From positions 1-64,000 of the forward strand of contig NZ_CP108040.1 in NCBI RefSeq assembly GCF_036173045.1: a DNA stretch of 64,000 nucleotides. Direction: 5' to 3'. Positions within the stretch are counted from its first letter, which is position 1. Every line of letters starts with the position of its first letter. The stretch comes from Streptomyces sp. NBC_00299 (GTDB taxonomy: Bacteria; Actinomycetota; Actinomycetes; Streptomycetales; Streptomycetaceae). Both the position numbers and the translations under genes were made by a program. Of the stretch, positions 35,095 to 44,150 are shown piece after piece. A model generated the notes under the pieces. It did no database searches. It saw only the letters and a program-made list of their open reading frames with translations, and was not told where the DNA came from.

Positions 35095-36462
35095 TCAGCT
35101 GCGCCAGCGTCCGAGCCAGCCGCCGGCCTTCGATGCCTGCGCCGCCTCTTCCTCCTGGCGCTCCTGCTCCTGCCGGTCGCGTTCGGCCTGTTCCGCCTGC
35201 CGCTCCGCCTCGAGCGCCCTCGCCTTGCAGTCGTCGCACAGGCGCGGGTGACTGTCCCCGCGGCCCCAGTCGACCGCGATGCTGGCTTTCCACCGGTCGT
35301 CGGTGAACTTCTGTCCGCAGTCGGCGCACGCCGGACGCTGAGCCTCGCGTTCGGCTGCTTCCTGCGCGATACGGCGCCGCGCCTCTTCGTCACGGCGGGC
35401 GAGGGCGGCATGGCGGCGGGGGTTGCCGATTGCGTCCCAGAGGCTCTGTCGGCCCTCGCGGCCGAAGCGCCAGAACACGGGTCCGGACGGGCCGTGTTCG
35501 CGCAGCAGCTCCAGCGTGGTCGCCACGATCGGCATCTTCCCCTTGTAGAGGTGGAAGCCGTCGGCCCCCTGGCCCTGCCAGTGCTCGCGGGTGAGGGCGG
35601 CGACCTTCTTCATCTGGTTCAGCGCGGGCCGCGGGCCGACCTGGTGGAAGACGAGCAGGACCGGCGGGTGCGTCGCGTCGCCCCACTGGGGATCGGGAGC
35701 GGACCAGCGGGTGCGCCACATCGGCTTGTCCTGGCCGTCGGTGTCCTTCGTCTTGCGGTGGAAGTGACGCATGTACTTGTCGAACTTCGCGGCTATCTTC
35801 GCGGCGTTTTCGGTGCAGTTGTCGGCCTCGATGAACAACAGCGGCGCCCCCGCCTCCGGGGCGGTGAGGACGAGGTCGGCCCACGCACATCCCACGCCGG
35901 GGTTCTTCCACGTTCCCGTCGCCGGGAGGGCGACCTCGGTGGCGTAGGAGGCGATGCTGCCGATCCCGTCGGATGCGTCGACCCAGGCCTGGGCGGCCGC
36001 GATGGCATCGGCCGGCTCACCGGCCACCAGGTGAAGGTCGGGCTTCGGACGGATCATCGCGAGGATCGTCTCGTTGACCGTCATCGCGTGCGAAGCCCCC
36101 GAGCGGCCCGCGCTCTTGGGCGTGCCGCCCATCTCCTCCGGCCCCCGGTCCAACTCGAGTCCGGCAGCGGCCAGCCCGTCCTTGGTGAGCAGGCGCACCT
36201 CCTCTCCCCCTCGGGTGCGGCCGCCGTCGACGGATAGGCCATGTCGTCGCAGATCGTTGAGCGCGCCGCGATGGGAGGCGGTGCGCGCCTCCTTCCGCGC
36301 GGCTGCCGTCTCCTTCGTCGTGTGCCGGTACGTCAGGTGCGGTGAGGACAGCCGCTGGATCTGATCCGCCGTCGCCGCCTTGAGCACCCCGAGCACGCAC
36401 AGCACATCGGTGCGCAGGTTGTTCGTCGATCCCGCCTCGTTCGTCTTGCGCTTGCCCGCCAT
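35095..36462 (-). CDS. Replication-relaxation family protein
   Basis: A 455-residue protein that fits the Streptomyces plasmid replication-relaxation (Replic_Relax) family. The N-terminal part (DVLCVLGVLKAATADQIQRL, then HRGALNDLRRHGLSVDGG) looks like a winged helix. A central catalytic-like region follows (WADLVLTAPEAGAPLLFIEA, DKYMRHFHRKTKD). Near residue 400 two cysteine pairs (CADCGQKF and CDDCKARA) probably bind zinc, and a charged coiled coil ends the protein. The ATG is preceded by GGGAGGGCGG. Such proteins are thought to act in plasmid replication or transfer. It is followed by a strong terminator. Confidence 0.7.
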   Translation of the reverse strand: MAGKRKTNEAGSTNNLRTDVLCVLGVLKAATADQIQRLSSPHLTYRHTTKETAAARKEARTASHRGALNDLRRHGLSVDGGRTRGGEEVRLLTKDGLAAAGLELDRGPEEMGGTPKSAGRSGASHAMTVNETILAMIRPKPDLHLVAGEPADAIAAAQAWVDASDGIGSIASYATEVALPATGTWKNPGVGCAWADLVLTAPEAGAPLLFIEADNCTENAAKIAAKFDKYMRHFHRKTKDTDGQDKPMWRTRWSAPDPQWGDATHPPVLLVFHQVGPRPALNQMKKVAALTREHWQGQGADGFHLYKGKMPIVATTLELLREHGPSGPVFWRFGREGRQSLWDAIGNPRRHAALARRDEEARRRIAQEAAEREAQRPACADCGQKFTDDRWKASIAVDWGRGDSHPRLCDDCKARALEAERQAEQAERDRQEQERQEEEAAQASKAGGWLGRWRS

Positions 36463-37032
36463 CAACCCCGCCCTCCCGTGCGTCGCGACCGGCCACCGGC
36501 CGGGCGCCGGCCCCCGGCCGCAGAGGGCACCAGGCGCGCCCTGAACCCGATGATCGCCTCCACCACTGACACCCCACCCCCACCTATTTCCCAGGGCTTG
36601 GTCAGTGAGAGGAGGAGAGAAGAGGGTTGTGACGACGCTCCAGGCCACCGAAAAGCCGTGGTGTGCTGGGCAAATGCGGTCGGCGCAGGGGTCGGGCACG
36701 GAAGTGGGTACGGCAGCGGGATCGCAAGCGCCGACGACAGGAGACTGCGGCGGCCTGCCCGGCCAACCAGCCCTCCCGGCGCGGGTCGCGCGGCGACCTG
36801 GTCGGCGGCGCGGTCAGGGTACGGCGGGCACCTGTCTTCGGTCATCATCGGCGGTCTCTCCCCAGCGTCGTGGCGTCCTCCACCGGCCTTGTAACGGCCG
36901 GTGGAGCGCCCGCGCGAGGCAGAGCCGCCCCAATGGCTCGGTGGCCGCTGCATGCCCCTCCCGCAGGCGCGTGGCGGCCATCGTGAACACCCACCCCTTG
37001 ACCGCGACCTAACGGCGGCCGGCAGCGAAGTT
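36463..37032. other. Intergenic region, one hairpin
   Basis: No well-supported gene. A GTG at 36629 follows AGGAGGAGAGAAGAGGGTT, but the resulting 127-residue frame has shadow-like composition. A 10-bp hairpin (TCCACCGGCC, loop TTGTAAC, GGCCGGTGGA) is at 36879-36905. Confidence 0.4.
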
Positions 37033-37330
37033 GGTCAAGGAGAAACACCCGCTCCTGGCGGGCGGCGCCGCATCGGACAAGGGGTCGTGGTCGGCCCGAC
37101 CAGACTCGACAAGGGGGCCCGGTTCAACCCATGCACTCCTGGTTCGCCCCATCCGGTGGAGTAGGGAGACCATCCATCCGGTGCGCATCCACTCGGTGGG
37201 CGGTGCGCACCGGTGCGGCCAGCGGCGCGGGAGTGGTGCGCATCGGGTGGGGGTCGATGCCGTGCAGCGGGCCGGTTGGAGGCGTCGTGTTTCTCCTTGA
37301 CCTGAGCCAGGGACCCTGTTGGCCAATTCC
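37033..37330. repeat. Left iteron-like block and inverted repeat arm
   Basis: GGTCAAGGAGAAAC (37033-37046) and its inverse at 37289 frame a cluster of related short motifs: CCATCCGGTGGAGTAGG (about 37151), CCATCCGGTGCGC (37174), CCACTCGGTGGGCGG (37189), GTGCGCACCGGTGCG (37203) and GTGCGCATCGGGTGG (37235). The segment 37289-37330 is the left arm of a 42-nt inverted repeat whose right arm is 40257-40298. Such clusters resemble iterons of a replication origin or sites for a plasmid protein. Confidence 0.6.
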
Positions 37331-39240
37331 ACTGTGGTCGTACGCGGCCCGGTGTCGTTGATCTGATCATCCGGCGTTGTTGCCGGGGATGGACAGCGTC
37401 GGGGAGGCGTCAGTGTCGCTGCGTACGGGCGGGCCGGGCCGGATTCCGGAGACAACGCGGAGGATCGCGAAGGCCGCCTTACCTCAGGGCAGCCTGGCGA
37501 TCAGGGTGCGTGACGCGCTGGGCGAGTTGTTCCGCGACGAGGACTTCGCCGACCTGTTCCCGCAGCGGGGTCGGCCAGCCCTGCCTCCGGCGGTGCTCGC
37601 CCTGGTGTCGATCCTGCAGTTCGCCGAGGGCCTGTCCGACCGGCAGGCTGTCCTCGCTGCCAGAGCGCGTATCGACTGGAAGTACGCCCTCGGCCTGGAG
37701 CTCGAGGACCCTGGATTCGACCATCCCGTGTTGAGTGAGTTCCGGGATCGGCTGGTCGACGGCAGCGCGGAGACCCGCATCACGGACGCCGTGCTGGCTG
37801 CTGCCTCGGAGGCCGGCCTGTTGAAGTCTCGCGGCCGCCAACGCACCGACAGCACACACGTGCTGTCGGCAGTCCGCGGCCTGAACCGTCTGGAACTGGT
37901 CGGCGAGACCCTGCGGGCGACCTTGAACGCGCTGGCCGTGGCTGCACCCCGGTGGCTTGCCGAACTGGCCGACGACGAGTGGTTCAAGCGGTACTCCTAC
38001 CGGATCGAGGACTACCGGCTTCCGCAGGCGAAGACCGAGCGCATCGATAAGGGCAACGAGATCGGGAAAGACGGCATGCGCCTGCTGCAGGCCGTCTTCC
38101 ACCCGACCGCCCCTGGATGGCTTCGCCAGGTCCCCGCAGTGGAGATGCTCCGTCGGACCTGGGTTCAGGAGTTCCAGATCGAGAACAACGTCGTCCGATG
38201 GCGTCACCCGAAGAACATCCCGCCTGCTGGCCAACGCCTGGTCTCGCCCTACGACAGCGTCGCCCGCACCGGATCCAAGCGGGACACCGACTGGTCAGGA
38301 TGGAAGGTCCACATCACAGAGACGTGCGAGCCCGACCACCCCAACCTGATCACACACGTGCTCACCACGACCGCCCCCATCCACGACGTTCAGGTGACCG
38401 ACGCCATCCACGAAGGCCTCGCCGAGCAGAACCTGCTGCCGACCGAACACTTCGTCGACTCCGGCTACACCGAGGCCCGCGTCCTCGTATCCGCCCAACG
38501 CGACTACGGCATCGCGATCGTCGGACCAGTTCAAGGCACCGCGGCCTGGCAGGCCAAAGACGGAGACGGATTCACGCAGGAGAGCTTCACCATCGACTGG
38601 CAGGCCAAGGAGGTGAGCTGTCCCAACGGCAAGCGCAGCAGGGGCTGGTCCGCCAGCAACAGCCAGACGGGAGCTCCCGTCATCCGGGTCTGGTTCTCCA
38701 TCAACGACTGCCGGCCCTGCCCCGTCCGCAGCCAGTGCACACGCGGCACCGGGAGGATCGGCAGACGCCTGACCTTCAGAAACCGCGAAGAACTCGAAGC
38801 GCTTCGCAAGGCGCGCGAAGAGCAGAAAATGGACGAGTGGCGTCGGCGCTACCAGTCCCGCGCGGGCATCGAGAGCACGATCTCGCAGGGCGTCCGGCAG
38901 ATGGGGCTGCGACGTTCTCGCTATCACGGCGTCGCCAAGACGCACCTTCAGCATCAGTTCACGGCGGCAGCTCTCAACCTCTCGCGCATCGACGCCTGGA
39001 TCACCGAGACACCGCGGGGCAGCAGCCGTACCTCCCACTTCCGCCGCCTCAGGGCAGTGCACTGAAGCCGCCTGGCCGTGTCTGTCGTCACGACTCCAGC
39101 AACGATGCTGCCCTCGATCTGCCTGGACTCCGATGGCATGGTCGCCGGTTGGCACGAGTAGTGCTCGACACGGTCAGCGTATCGACGAGAGTCAAGTTGT
39201 TGGCGGGAGACGACGGGCTTCAGTAACGCTCCAGGGCGTT
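37331..39240 (+). mobile_element. IS1182-family insertion sequence (limits uncertain)
   Basis: The transposase gene is complete, but I could not find matching terminal inverted repeats near 37331-37388 and 39066-39240. The limits are estimates. Confidence 0.5.
37389..39065 (+). CDS. IS1182-type DDE transposase
   Basis: A 558-residue transposase. The N-terminal part has the IS1182/IS5-like segment LFPQRGRPALPPAVLALV, and QRTDSTHVLSAVR supplies the first aspartate. TEHFVDSGYTEARVLVSA holds the second, and the C-terminal RAGIESTISQGVRQMGLRRS holds the glutamate. A cysteine cluster CRPCPVRSQCTRG lies between them, as is usual for IS1182 members. The ATG follows a weak CCGGGG; TTG 37377 is an alternative. 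It lies inside the large inverted repeat formed by 37289-37330 and 40257-40298. Confidence 0.85.
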   Translation: MDSVGEASVSLRTGGPGRIPETTRRIAKAALPQGSLAIRVRDALGELFRDEDFADLFPQRGRPALPPAVLALVSILQFAEGLSDRQAVLAARARIDWKYALGLELEDPGFDHPVLSEFRDRLVDGSAETRITDAVLAAASEAGLLKSRGRQRTDSTHVLSAVRGLNRLELVGETLRATLNALAVAAPRWLAELADDEWFKRYSYRIEDYRLPQAKTERIDKGNEIGKDGMRLLQAVFHPTAPGWLRQVPAVEMLRRTWVQEFQIENNVVRWRHPKNIPPAGQRLVSPYDSVARTGSKRDTDWSGWKVHITETCEPDHPNLITHVLTTTAPIHDVQVTDAIHEGLAEQNLLPTEHFVDSGYTEARVLVSAQRDYGIAIVGPVQGTAAWQAKDGDGFTQESFTIDWQAKEVSCPNGKRSRGWSASNSQTGAPVIRVWFSINDCRPCPVRSQCTRGTGRIGRRLTFRNREELEALRKAREEQKMDEWRRRYQSRAGIESTISQGVRQMGLRRSRYHGVAKTHLQHQFTAAALNLSRIDAWITETPRGSSRTSHFRRLRAVH

Positions 39241-39382
39241 GTGAGTCGTCGGATGTGGCGTGGTGAGAGCACGGTCGAGGTGTACGCAATCGGCCGGTAT
39301 ATCGCGGGTCACCAGGCGGACGTGGGGGGACACGCCCCGCCAGCTCGACGACCTGCAAGGCGTGATCAGCCTTTTCCTTGAG
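39066..39382. other. Intergenic region, nothing recognised
   Basis: Between the transposase and the membrane protein, which converge. It probably holds the right end of the insertion sequence. No gene or strong hairpin was seen. Confidence 0.4.
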
Positions 39383-39982
39383 TCAGGCGTAGTTCAATCC
39401 GGTGCCATCGCTAGGAAGACTGCGCCTCGGACGCAGCCGCTTGACCTCGACATCCACATCGACCAACGGCGCGCGCAGGTCAAAGGTCGGCGCCCCCTCG
39501 ACCAGAAGGGTGAACGTCGTCATCAGGTGAGCGGCAATGAGCGTCGGCTGCATCGTCAGCGTAGTGCCATCGACGGTGACCTGTGGAGTGACCCTGACAG
39601 GTCCACTCCCATCCTTCCAGTCTTCCCACGTGGCCTCGATCAGTTCGACGATGGGAACTCCCAGATCCATCACGATCGGTGCCCCAGAGTCGAAGAGGCT
39701 GGAAGGGATGTCTCGGCCGGTGTCGTTCAACATCTTGATCTCAGCGATGTAAGGGTCCGCGAGGACGTTGCCGTCGTAGGTGATGACCAGCCGCCCATTA
39801 GCCAAGCCTGTCGACGGGGTCAACAACTGGGCTGACTTGCTCAAGAAGAATCCCAGCTGTCTCTTGGGGAGCGCCGCACGTTTCGTCACGATGGCCGCAA
39901 CGATGCCGATAATCACCGTGGCCAGAACACTGGCGACGGCCACCAGTACGGACGGATCTTTCCAACTGTCGGCCAGGTACAC
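39383..39982 (-). CDS. Membrane-anchored hypothetical protein
   Basis: A 199-residue protein with one N-terminal membrane segment (VLVAVASVLATVIIGIVAAI, residues about 12-31), a basic stop-transfer KRAALPKRQ, and a beta-rich soluble domain of about 150 residues (LVITYDGNVLADPYIAEIKM, GAPIVMDLGVPIVELIEATW). The topology with the bulk inside the cell is likely because positive charges follow the segment. GTG start with GGGAG 8 nt upstream. It lies between the insertion sequence and the right iteron block; no function is known to me. Confidence 0.7.
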   Translation of the reverse strand: MYLADSWKDPSVLVAVASVLATVIIGIVAAIVTKRAALPKRQLGFFLSKSAQLLTPSTGLANGRLVITYDGNVLADPYIAEIKMLNDTGRDIPSSLFDSGAPIVMDLGVPIVELIEATWEDWKDGSGPVRVTPQVTVDGTTLTMQPTLIAAHLMTTFTLLVEGAPTFDLRAPLVDVDVEVKRLRPRRSLPSDGTGLNYA

Positions 39983-40256
39983 GCAGTTGCTCCCTATCGA
40001 GTCGGTATGACAACGCCGGAGCCAGGATCCTAGTGGTCACGTCCCGCTCACGCTGATGACCAACTGGAGGGACCATGCCAGGCAACGGTCCTACTCCTAA
40101 GGCAGGCAAGCGTCTTCTGGGTGTCCGTGTGCACGGGCGGGGGCGCAGCTTGACCATGGCTCCAGACGGAACATTTCGGACTGCACTTCCCCTTGACACT
40201 GCACGTTTCCCCTCGACCTTGCGTCCGTTGGTTGCCGCCTGAGGCAGCCGCCCAGC

Positions 40257-40500
40257 GGAATTGGCCAACAGGGTCCTGAGCCAGGGTCAAGGAGAAACGC
40301 GGCGGGTGCGCACCGGGTGGATGCACGGCATCGTCCCCGGCGATGTCGTCCATCCACCGGGTGGGCTCCACTCGGTGGAGTGGGTGCTGGCCACGGTGTC
40401 CTCCACTCCCGCCGCTGGGCTCCACTCGGTGGAGTGGGTGCCGGGCATCGCCGGTGCGCACCACGGCATCGGGTGCGCGGCATCGGGTCCACTCAGTGGC
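40257..40500. repeat. Right iteron-like block and inverted repeat arm
   Basis: 40257-40298 is the inverse of 37289-37330 with small differences. It is followed by palindromic motifs: GTGCGCACCGGGTGGATG (40307), CCATCCACCGGGTGGG (40349), CCACTCGGTGGAGTGG at 40369 and again near 40423, and CCACTCAGTGGCC (40489). CCACTC-GGTG-GAGTGG is itself a hairpin. The block ends where the relaxase gene ends. Confidence 0.65.
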
Positions 40501-42457
40501 CGGCCTCCCGGCCGCGGTGCGGTCCGGGCTCCTGCGGGCGGTGCGCCCGCTGGTCGTCCTCGCGCACCGGATGCGCGTCGTCGGCATCGTCGCGGTGCGC
40601 GTAGCGGTCCATCGTGGCGCGGGCCCGGTCGGCAGCCGCGGTGAAGGCGTCCCCGAGGTGGCGCAGCCGCTCGGCGGTGAGATCGAGGGCTTCCACGTCG
40701 GTGCGGGACTTCCGCAGGGCCCGCAGCGCCGTCAGGTTGACCGCTTCCTGTCGGCCGGGCTCCGGTTCCTGATCGTCGTGCTCGACTTCGGCGGCTGGGG
40801 GCGGGAGCAGCTGCTCGGGCATCGCCGCCTGCTGGTGCGCGACGACGTCGTACGCCCGGCCCCGCACGGTGGTGGTGGTGCGCAGCTTCTCCCGCACCAC
40901 CGCACCGGCGAGGACGGCCCGCTCGTACTGCAGCGGGAGGCGAGGTATCTCCCACTCCCCCGCTGTCTGGTCCGAGGTCCGGGCCGCAGCCGGCTCGCCG
41001 GGGTCGGCCGGGGGAAGCCGGTCCGGGTCAGGCGCGGGGGGTGGTGGGCGGCGGCGGTCGGTGAGGTCGGACAGTGCCCACCGTGCGGTGTAGAGGCGGT
41101 AGCCGGACTCCAGGCCGCGCACGGTTTTCGGCTCGCTGATGTCCAAGCAGTACGTGGAGATGGCGGCAGCCACGATCCGATCGTCCAGACCCGGCTCGCG
41201 GCGGCGGCCGCGCAGGACGAGGGCGAGGTGACGGCGGGCTTCGGCGAGCAGGTGCCGGCGGTGGAAGCGGCCGCCATCGTTCATCACGAACACCGTCGCG
41301 GCGACGTCGACGGCCGCCAGGGCGACATCGACCACGGCGGCGACCCGGGCCCGGATCGCCGCAGCCGCGGCACGGGCGTACTCGAGGAGGGAGTTGATGA
41401 CGTCGACGGCCACCCCGGAGGTGAGGATCGCGCTCGCCTTCCACCACGCGCGCAGCTGCGCGAGCGGCCGGGCCGTCTGTTTGGGCGGGCGGGTCTTGCG
41501 GGCGGCGATCTGGTTCAGCTTGGCGCGGGCCCGTTCGGAGACCACGGGCAGGAACTTCGGCTCGCCGTCGTCGTCGACGGCGGTGACGTACTCGTGCTCC
41601 AGCTCTGCCAGGCAGGCGGCGATCTGGTCGCTGCGCCGGGAGGTCCAGCGGATCAGCTCGTGCGGCACCCCGGCAACCTCCATCACAGGCCGGCGCCCCG
41701 GGGTGACAACGCGCGGCTCGGTCGCCAGCCCCAGCGCCTCGCAGACCTCCGCGGCCACGAGCTCGTTGTATAGCGCGGAGGCGGCCACGGTGTTCTCGTG
41801 CAGGGCCAAGGTGTGGATCGAGCCCCACTTCCCGTCCAGACGCTGCCCTTTCACGGACAGCAGCAGATGGTCATGGAGCAAGGGCATCCCCGACCGTGCC
41901 TCGTAGTGGCGGAAGCGCGCGGCGACCAGACCGCCGGGCGGCCGCACCCGGTAGATGCCGTCCTTGCCGTACCGGATCACCGCCACTTCGTCCTCGATCC
42001 ACTCCAGCACCCTCTCGATCGCCCGCTCGTGCGCGGCCTCGATCACCCGCCGGGTCTCGTCATCGCCCATGGCCCACAGCAGGTAGATCGTCGGCTGCGG
42101 GCGGAAGACGAGGTCGACGCCCGTGACCTTCACCCGGCGACCGAGAACGCCGGCCTTCCATGCGGCCTGCGGTGGCTTGCCCACAGCCAGTTGGTCGGCC
42201 TCGATCAGATCCGCGTGCGGGTGCCGGCCCCTCTCCCCGAACAGGTTGCGAAGTTGCGCCTCGGTGACGACGTCCCCGGCTGCCAGGCCGAGGGCGGCGA
42301 GTCCGCGGCCCATCCATCGGCCGGCCGGGACACCGGCCTCCTTCTGAGCCTTGGCGAGCGGCGTGCGCGCCGGGCGTCGGCCGTCGCCGACGACGGTCTG
42401 GCGCAAGTAGTAGCGGTACATCTGCCCGGCAGTGATCAGCTTGATATCCGTGGTCAT
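40493..42457 (-). CDS. MobF/TrwC-type relaxase, helicase-less
   Basis: A 654-residue transfer relaxase. N-terminal tyrosines in GQMYRYYLRQ (residues 14, 16, 17) are placed like the nucleophiles of TrwC. The metal-binding motif is LLHDHLLLSVKG near residue 194, after FRHYEARSG. The first 300 residues fit the TrwC relaxase fold. The rest is helical and arginine/proline-rich, without Walker motifs, so the fused helicase of classical MobF proteins is absent. Relaxases nick oriT and carry the strand into the recipient. The hairpins just upstream are the best oriT candidate here. The start lacks a strong ribosome site. Confidence 0.8.
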   Translation of the reverse strand: MTTDIKLITAGQMYRYYLRQTVVGDGRRPARTPLAKAQKEAGVPAGRWMGRGLAALGLAAGDVVTEAQLRNLFGERGRHPHADLIEADQLAVGKPPQAAWKAGVLGRRVKVTGVDLVFRPQPTIYLLWAMGDDETRRVIEAAHERAIERVLEWIEDEVAVIRYGKDGIYRVRPPGGLVAARFRHYEARSGMPLLHDHLLLSVKGQRLDGKWGSIHTLALHENTVAASALYNELVAAEVCEALGLATEPRVVTPGRRPVMEVAGVPHELIRWTSRRSDQIAACLAELEHEYVTAVDDDGEPKFLPVVSERARAKLNQIAARKTRPPKQTARPLAQLRAWWKASAILTSGVAVDVINSLLEYARAAAAAIRARVAAVVDVALAAVDVAATVFVMNDGGRFHRRHLLAEARRHLALVLRGRRREPGLDDRIVAAAISTYCLDISEPKTVRGLESGYRLYTARWALSDLTDRRRPPPPAPDPDRLPPADPGEPAAARTSDQTAGEWEIPRLPLQYERAVLAGAVVREKLRTTTTVRGRAYDVVAHQQAAMPEQLLPPPAAEVEHDDQEPEPGRQEAVNLTALRALRKSRTDVEALDLTAERLRHLGDAFTAAADRARATMDRYAHRDDADDAHPVREDDQRAHRPQEPGPHRGREAGH

Positions 42458-42507
42458 GCAGACACGTCACACGGCCCTGACCTGCAAGAAAAGCCCGATG
42501 GGCGTGG

Positions 42508-42575
42508 TGTCCCGTCAGGCGGGAGTAGCGGCTCATCTTTCTTTCCGAGTGCCCGTCAGGCGGGAAGCGGCTCCG
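42508..42575. promoter_or_regulatory. Paired hairpins, oriT candidate
   Basis: Two copies of CCCGTCAGGCGGGA (about 42510 and 42560) lie directly upstream of the relaxase gene, each able to form a 4-5 bp stem with a TCAGG loop. Relaxase genes usually lie beside their own nick region, which makes this a candidate oriT. Confidence 0.35.
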
Positions 42576-42599
42576 GTCGGGGCGCGAGTGTCAACGCTC

Positions 42600-44039
42600 T
42601 CAGGTTCGTGTCCACAAGTAGCCGTCCAGGTGCCTGAGAAGAGCCTGAACGCTCAGAACGGCGGCGATAGCGAACTCGCTGCAGTAGCTGCCCTTGGCGG
42701 CCTGGTGCGCAGCCAGATGCCGGTTGAAGGTGATTTGTCTCGGGGCGGGGCCGAAGGTGTTCTTCAGGGCTGTGACGAGCAGGTAGGCGGTGAACATGCC
42801 GGGTCTCATGCGGCTGCGACCGTCGTATGTGGCGAGGGCTCCGGTGAGCCTCTTGTGGCTGCTCATTCCGGAGAACTGGGCGTTGGCGAAGCGGTCTGAC
42901 AGCCAGTCATGACCGTACTCGCGCATGCATGAGTCGAGGACATTACCCAAGAGGGCCTGCGCAGCGGAGTCTCTGCCATCAACGAGGCAATCGACGGCCT
43001 CCTCAACGAGCTCCCGATAGACGAGAAGCTCGGGGTGGTCTACCTCGCTGAGGCTCGCGGTGACATCCTCCAGCACCTCCTTGCGGTGATCTAGCAGCAC
43101 CTGGTGACGGGCTTGCGATGTCTTGAGGGCGACCAGCATGTCGACAAGCTCTGCCCTGGGAGCCCAGGCCAGGCACATGCCGTCCTTGGCGCTGATGCGT
43201 AGCAGCCATGGCCAGAGCTGCACTCGCACATGCCGCAGGTTGTCCGGAAGGAGTAGGCGGGTTCTGGCACTCAGCGCCTGGCGCAGCAGATGGGACGGGA
43301 AGGCGTTTCTGGCCTGTTCAGCCAGGCCCCGAAGGGTGGAGGCCAGCGGATCCACTGCAGCTATCTGTGCGCGTATCCCGGCCATGATGGCCTGGGGAGG
43401 CAGGAGACCGGCACTGCGGATGCCTGCGAGCGGGTCGATGATGGGCATGGGCTTGGGCACGTGAGTCTGCAGTGCCGCCATGGGCCCGGTGATCCGAACC
43501 ATGTCGGCAAGCTGCTCACGAACCCCGGCCAACGGATCGATCTGAGGACGCAGGGACGCCACGATCGAGGGAAGGTTCGTAAGCCCAGCATCCACCGCGA
43601 TCTTGCTGCGGACGCTCGCCAACAGCTCATCGTTCTGGCGAAGCTGGGCCTGAAGCGCCGCCATGGGCCCGGTGATCCGAGCCATGTCGGCAAGCTGCTC
43701 ACGAACCCCGGCCAACGGATCGATCCGCGGGCCCAACGACGCAATGGTCGATGGGATGCCCACACGCGCCACGTCCGAGGCGGCACAGCTGTGCACAGCA
43801 GCCAGCAACTTCTGGTTCTGCTTGAGCTGTGCCTGTAGCGCGGCAACTGGGCCCACCAGCCGGGTCATGTCAGCAAGCTGGGAACGGACCCCTGCCAACG
43901 GATCGATACGGCTCATCCTCGCCAGACCGGTGAAAGGGCTGACGGCTGATGCTCGCTCGCGCTCACCTCCATCGCGGGGCGCTTGCGAGGGGCTCTCGTC
44001 ATCGGCTTCCTGCGGCTCTTCTGGCTCATGCATGCCCAC
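42600..44039 (-). CDS. Repeat protein with HEPN-like C-terminus
   Basis: A 479-residue protein. An acidic start is followed by three copies of a 60-residue repeat beginning IDPLAGVREQLADM and continuing ITGPMAALQAQLRQND (starts near residues 46, 106 and 166), then two shorter versions (IIDPLAGIRSAG, VDPLASTLRG). The C-terminal half is helical and ends with FNRHLAAHQAAKGSYCSEFA near residue 440, then VLSVQALLRHLDGYLW. The R-x4-H arrangement and the following helix resemble the active motif of HEPN RNases. An RNA-targeting or abortive-infection role is an inference. A piece of a related gene lies at 52526-52605. Confidence 0.65.
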   Translation of the reverse strand: MGMHEPEEPQEADDESPSQAPRDGGERERASAVSPFTGLARMSRIDPLAGVRSQLADMTRLVGPVAALQAQLKQNQKLLAAVHSCAASDVARVGIPSTIASLGPRIDPLAGVREQLADMARITGPMAALQAQLRQNDELLASVRSKIAVDAGLTNLPSIVASLRPQIDPLAGVREQLADMVRITGPMAALQTHVPKPMPIIDPLAGIRSAGLLPPQAIMAGIRAQIAAVDPLASTLRGLAEQARNAFPSHLLRQALSARTRLLLPDNLRHVRVQLWPWLLRISAKDGMCLAWAPRAELVDMLVALKTSQARHQVLLDHRKEVLEDVTASLSEVDHPELLVYRELVEEAVDCLVDGRDSAAQALLGNVLDSCMREYGHDWLSDRFANAQFSGMSSHKRLTGALATYDGRSRMRPGMFTAYLLVTALKNTFGPAPRQITFNRHLAAHQAAKGSYCSEFAIAAVLSVQALLRHLDGYLWTRT

Positions 44040-44150
44040 AGGATTGCGTATGGGGCTGACAGTACCTTTCTGGATCTCCCAGGGTCAGGCGGAGGCCCAG
44101 TGTTGGCTGTGGTTCGCCGGCCGCCAGGGAGGACTGGCGTGCTCTCCGGT

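Noticed and set aside
36605-37012. Plus-strand gene with a purine-rich ribosome-site-like sequence
   Set aside because: Translation is arginine/serine/proline-rich and crosses a hairpin; no protein-like pattern.
40300-40500. CRISPR array
   Set aside because: Motif spacing is irregular, motifs are short palindromes of variable sequence, and there are no cas genes.
40343-41773. 476-codon plus-strand frame opposite the relaxase
   Set aside because: No ribosome site or motifs; the minus strand has the relaxase tyrosines and HDH motif.
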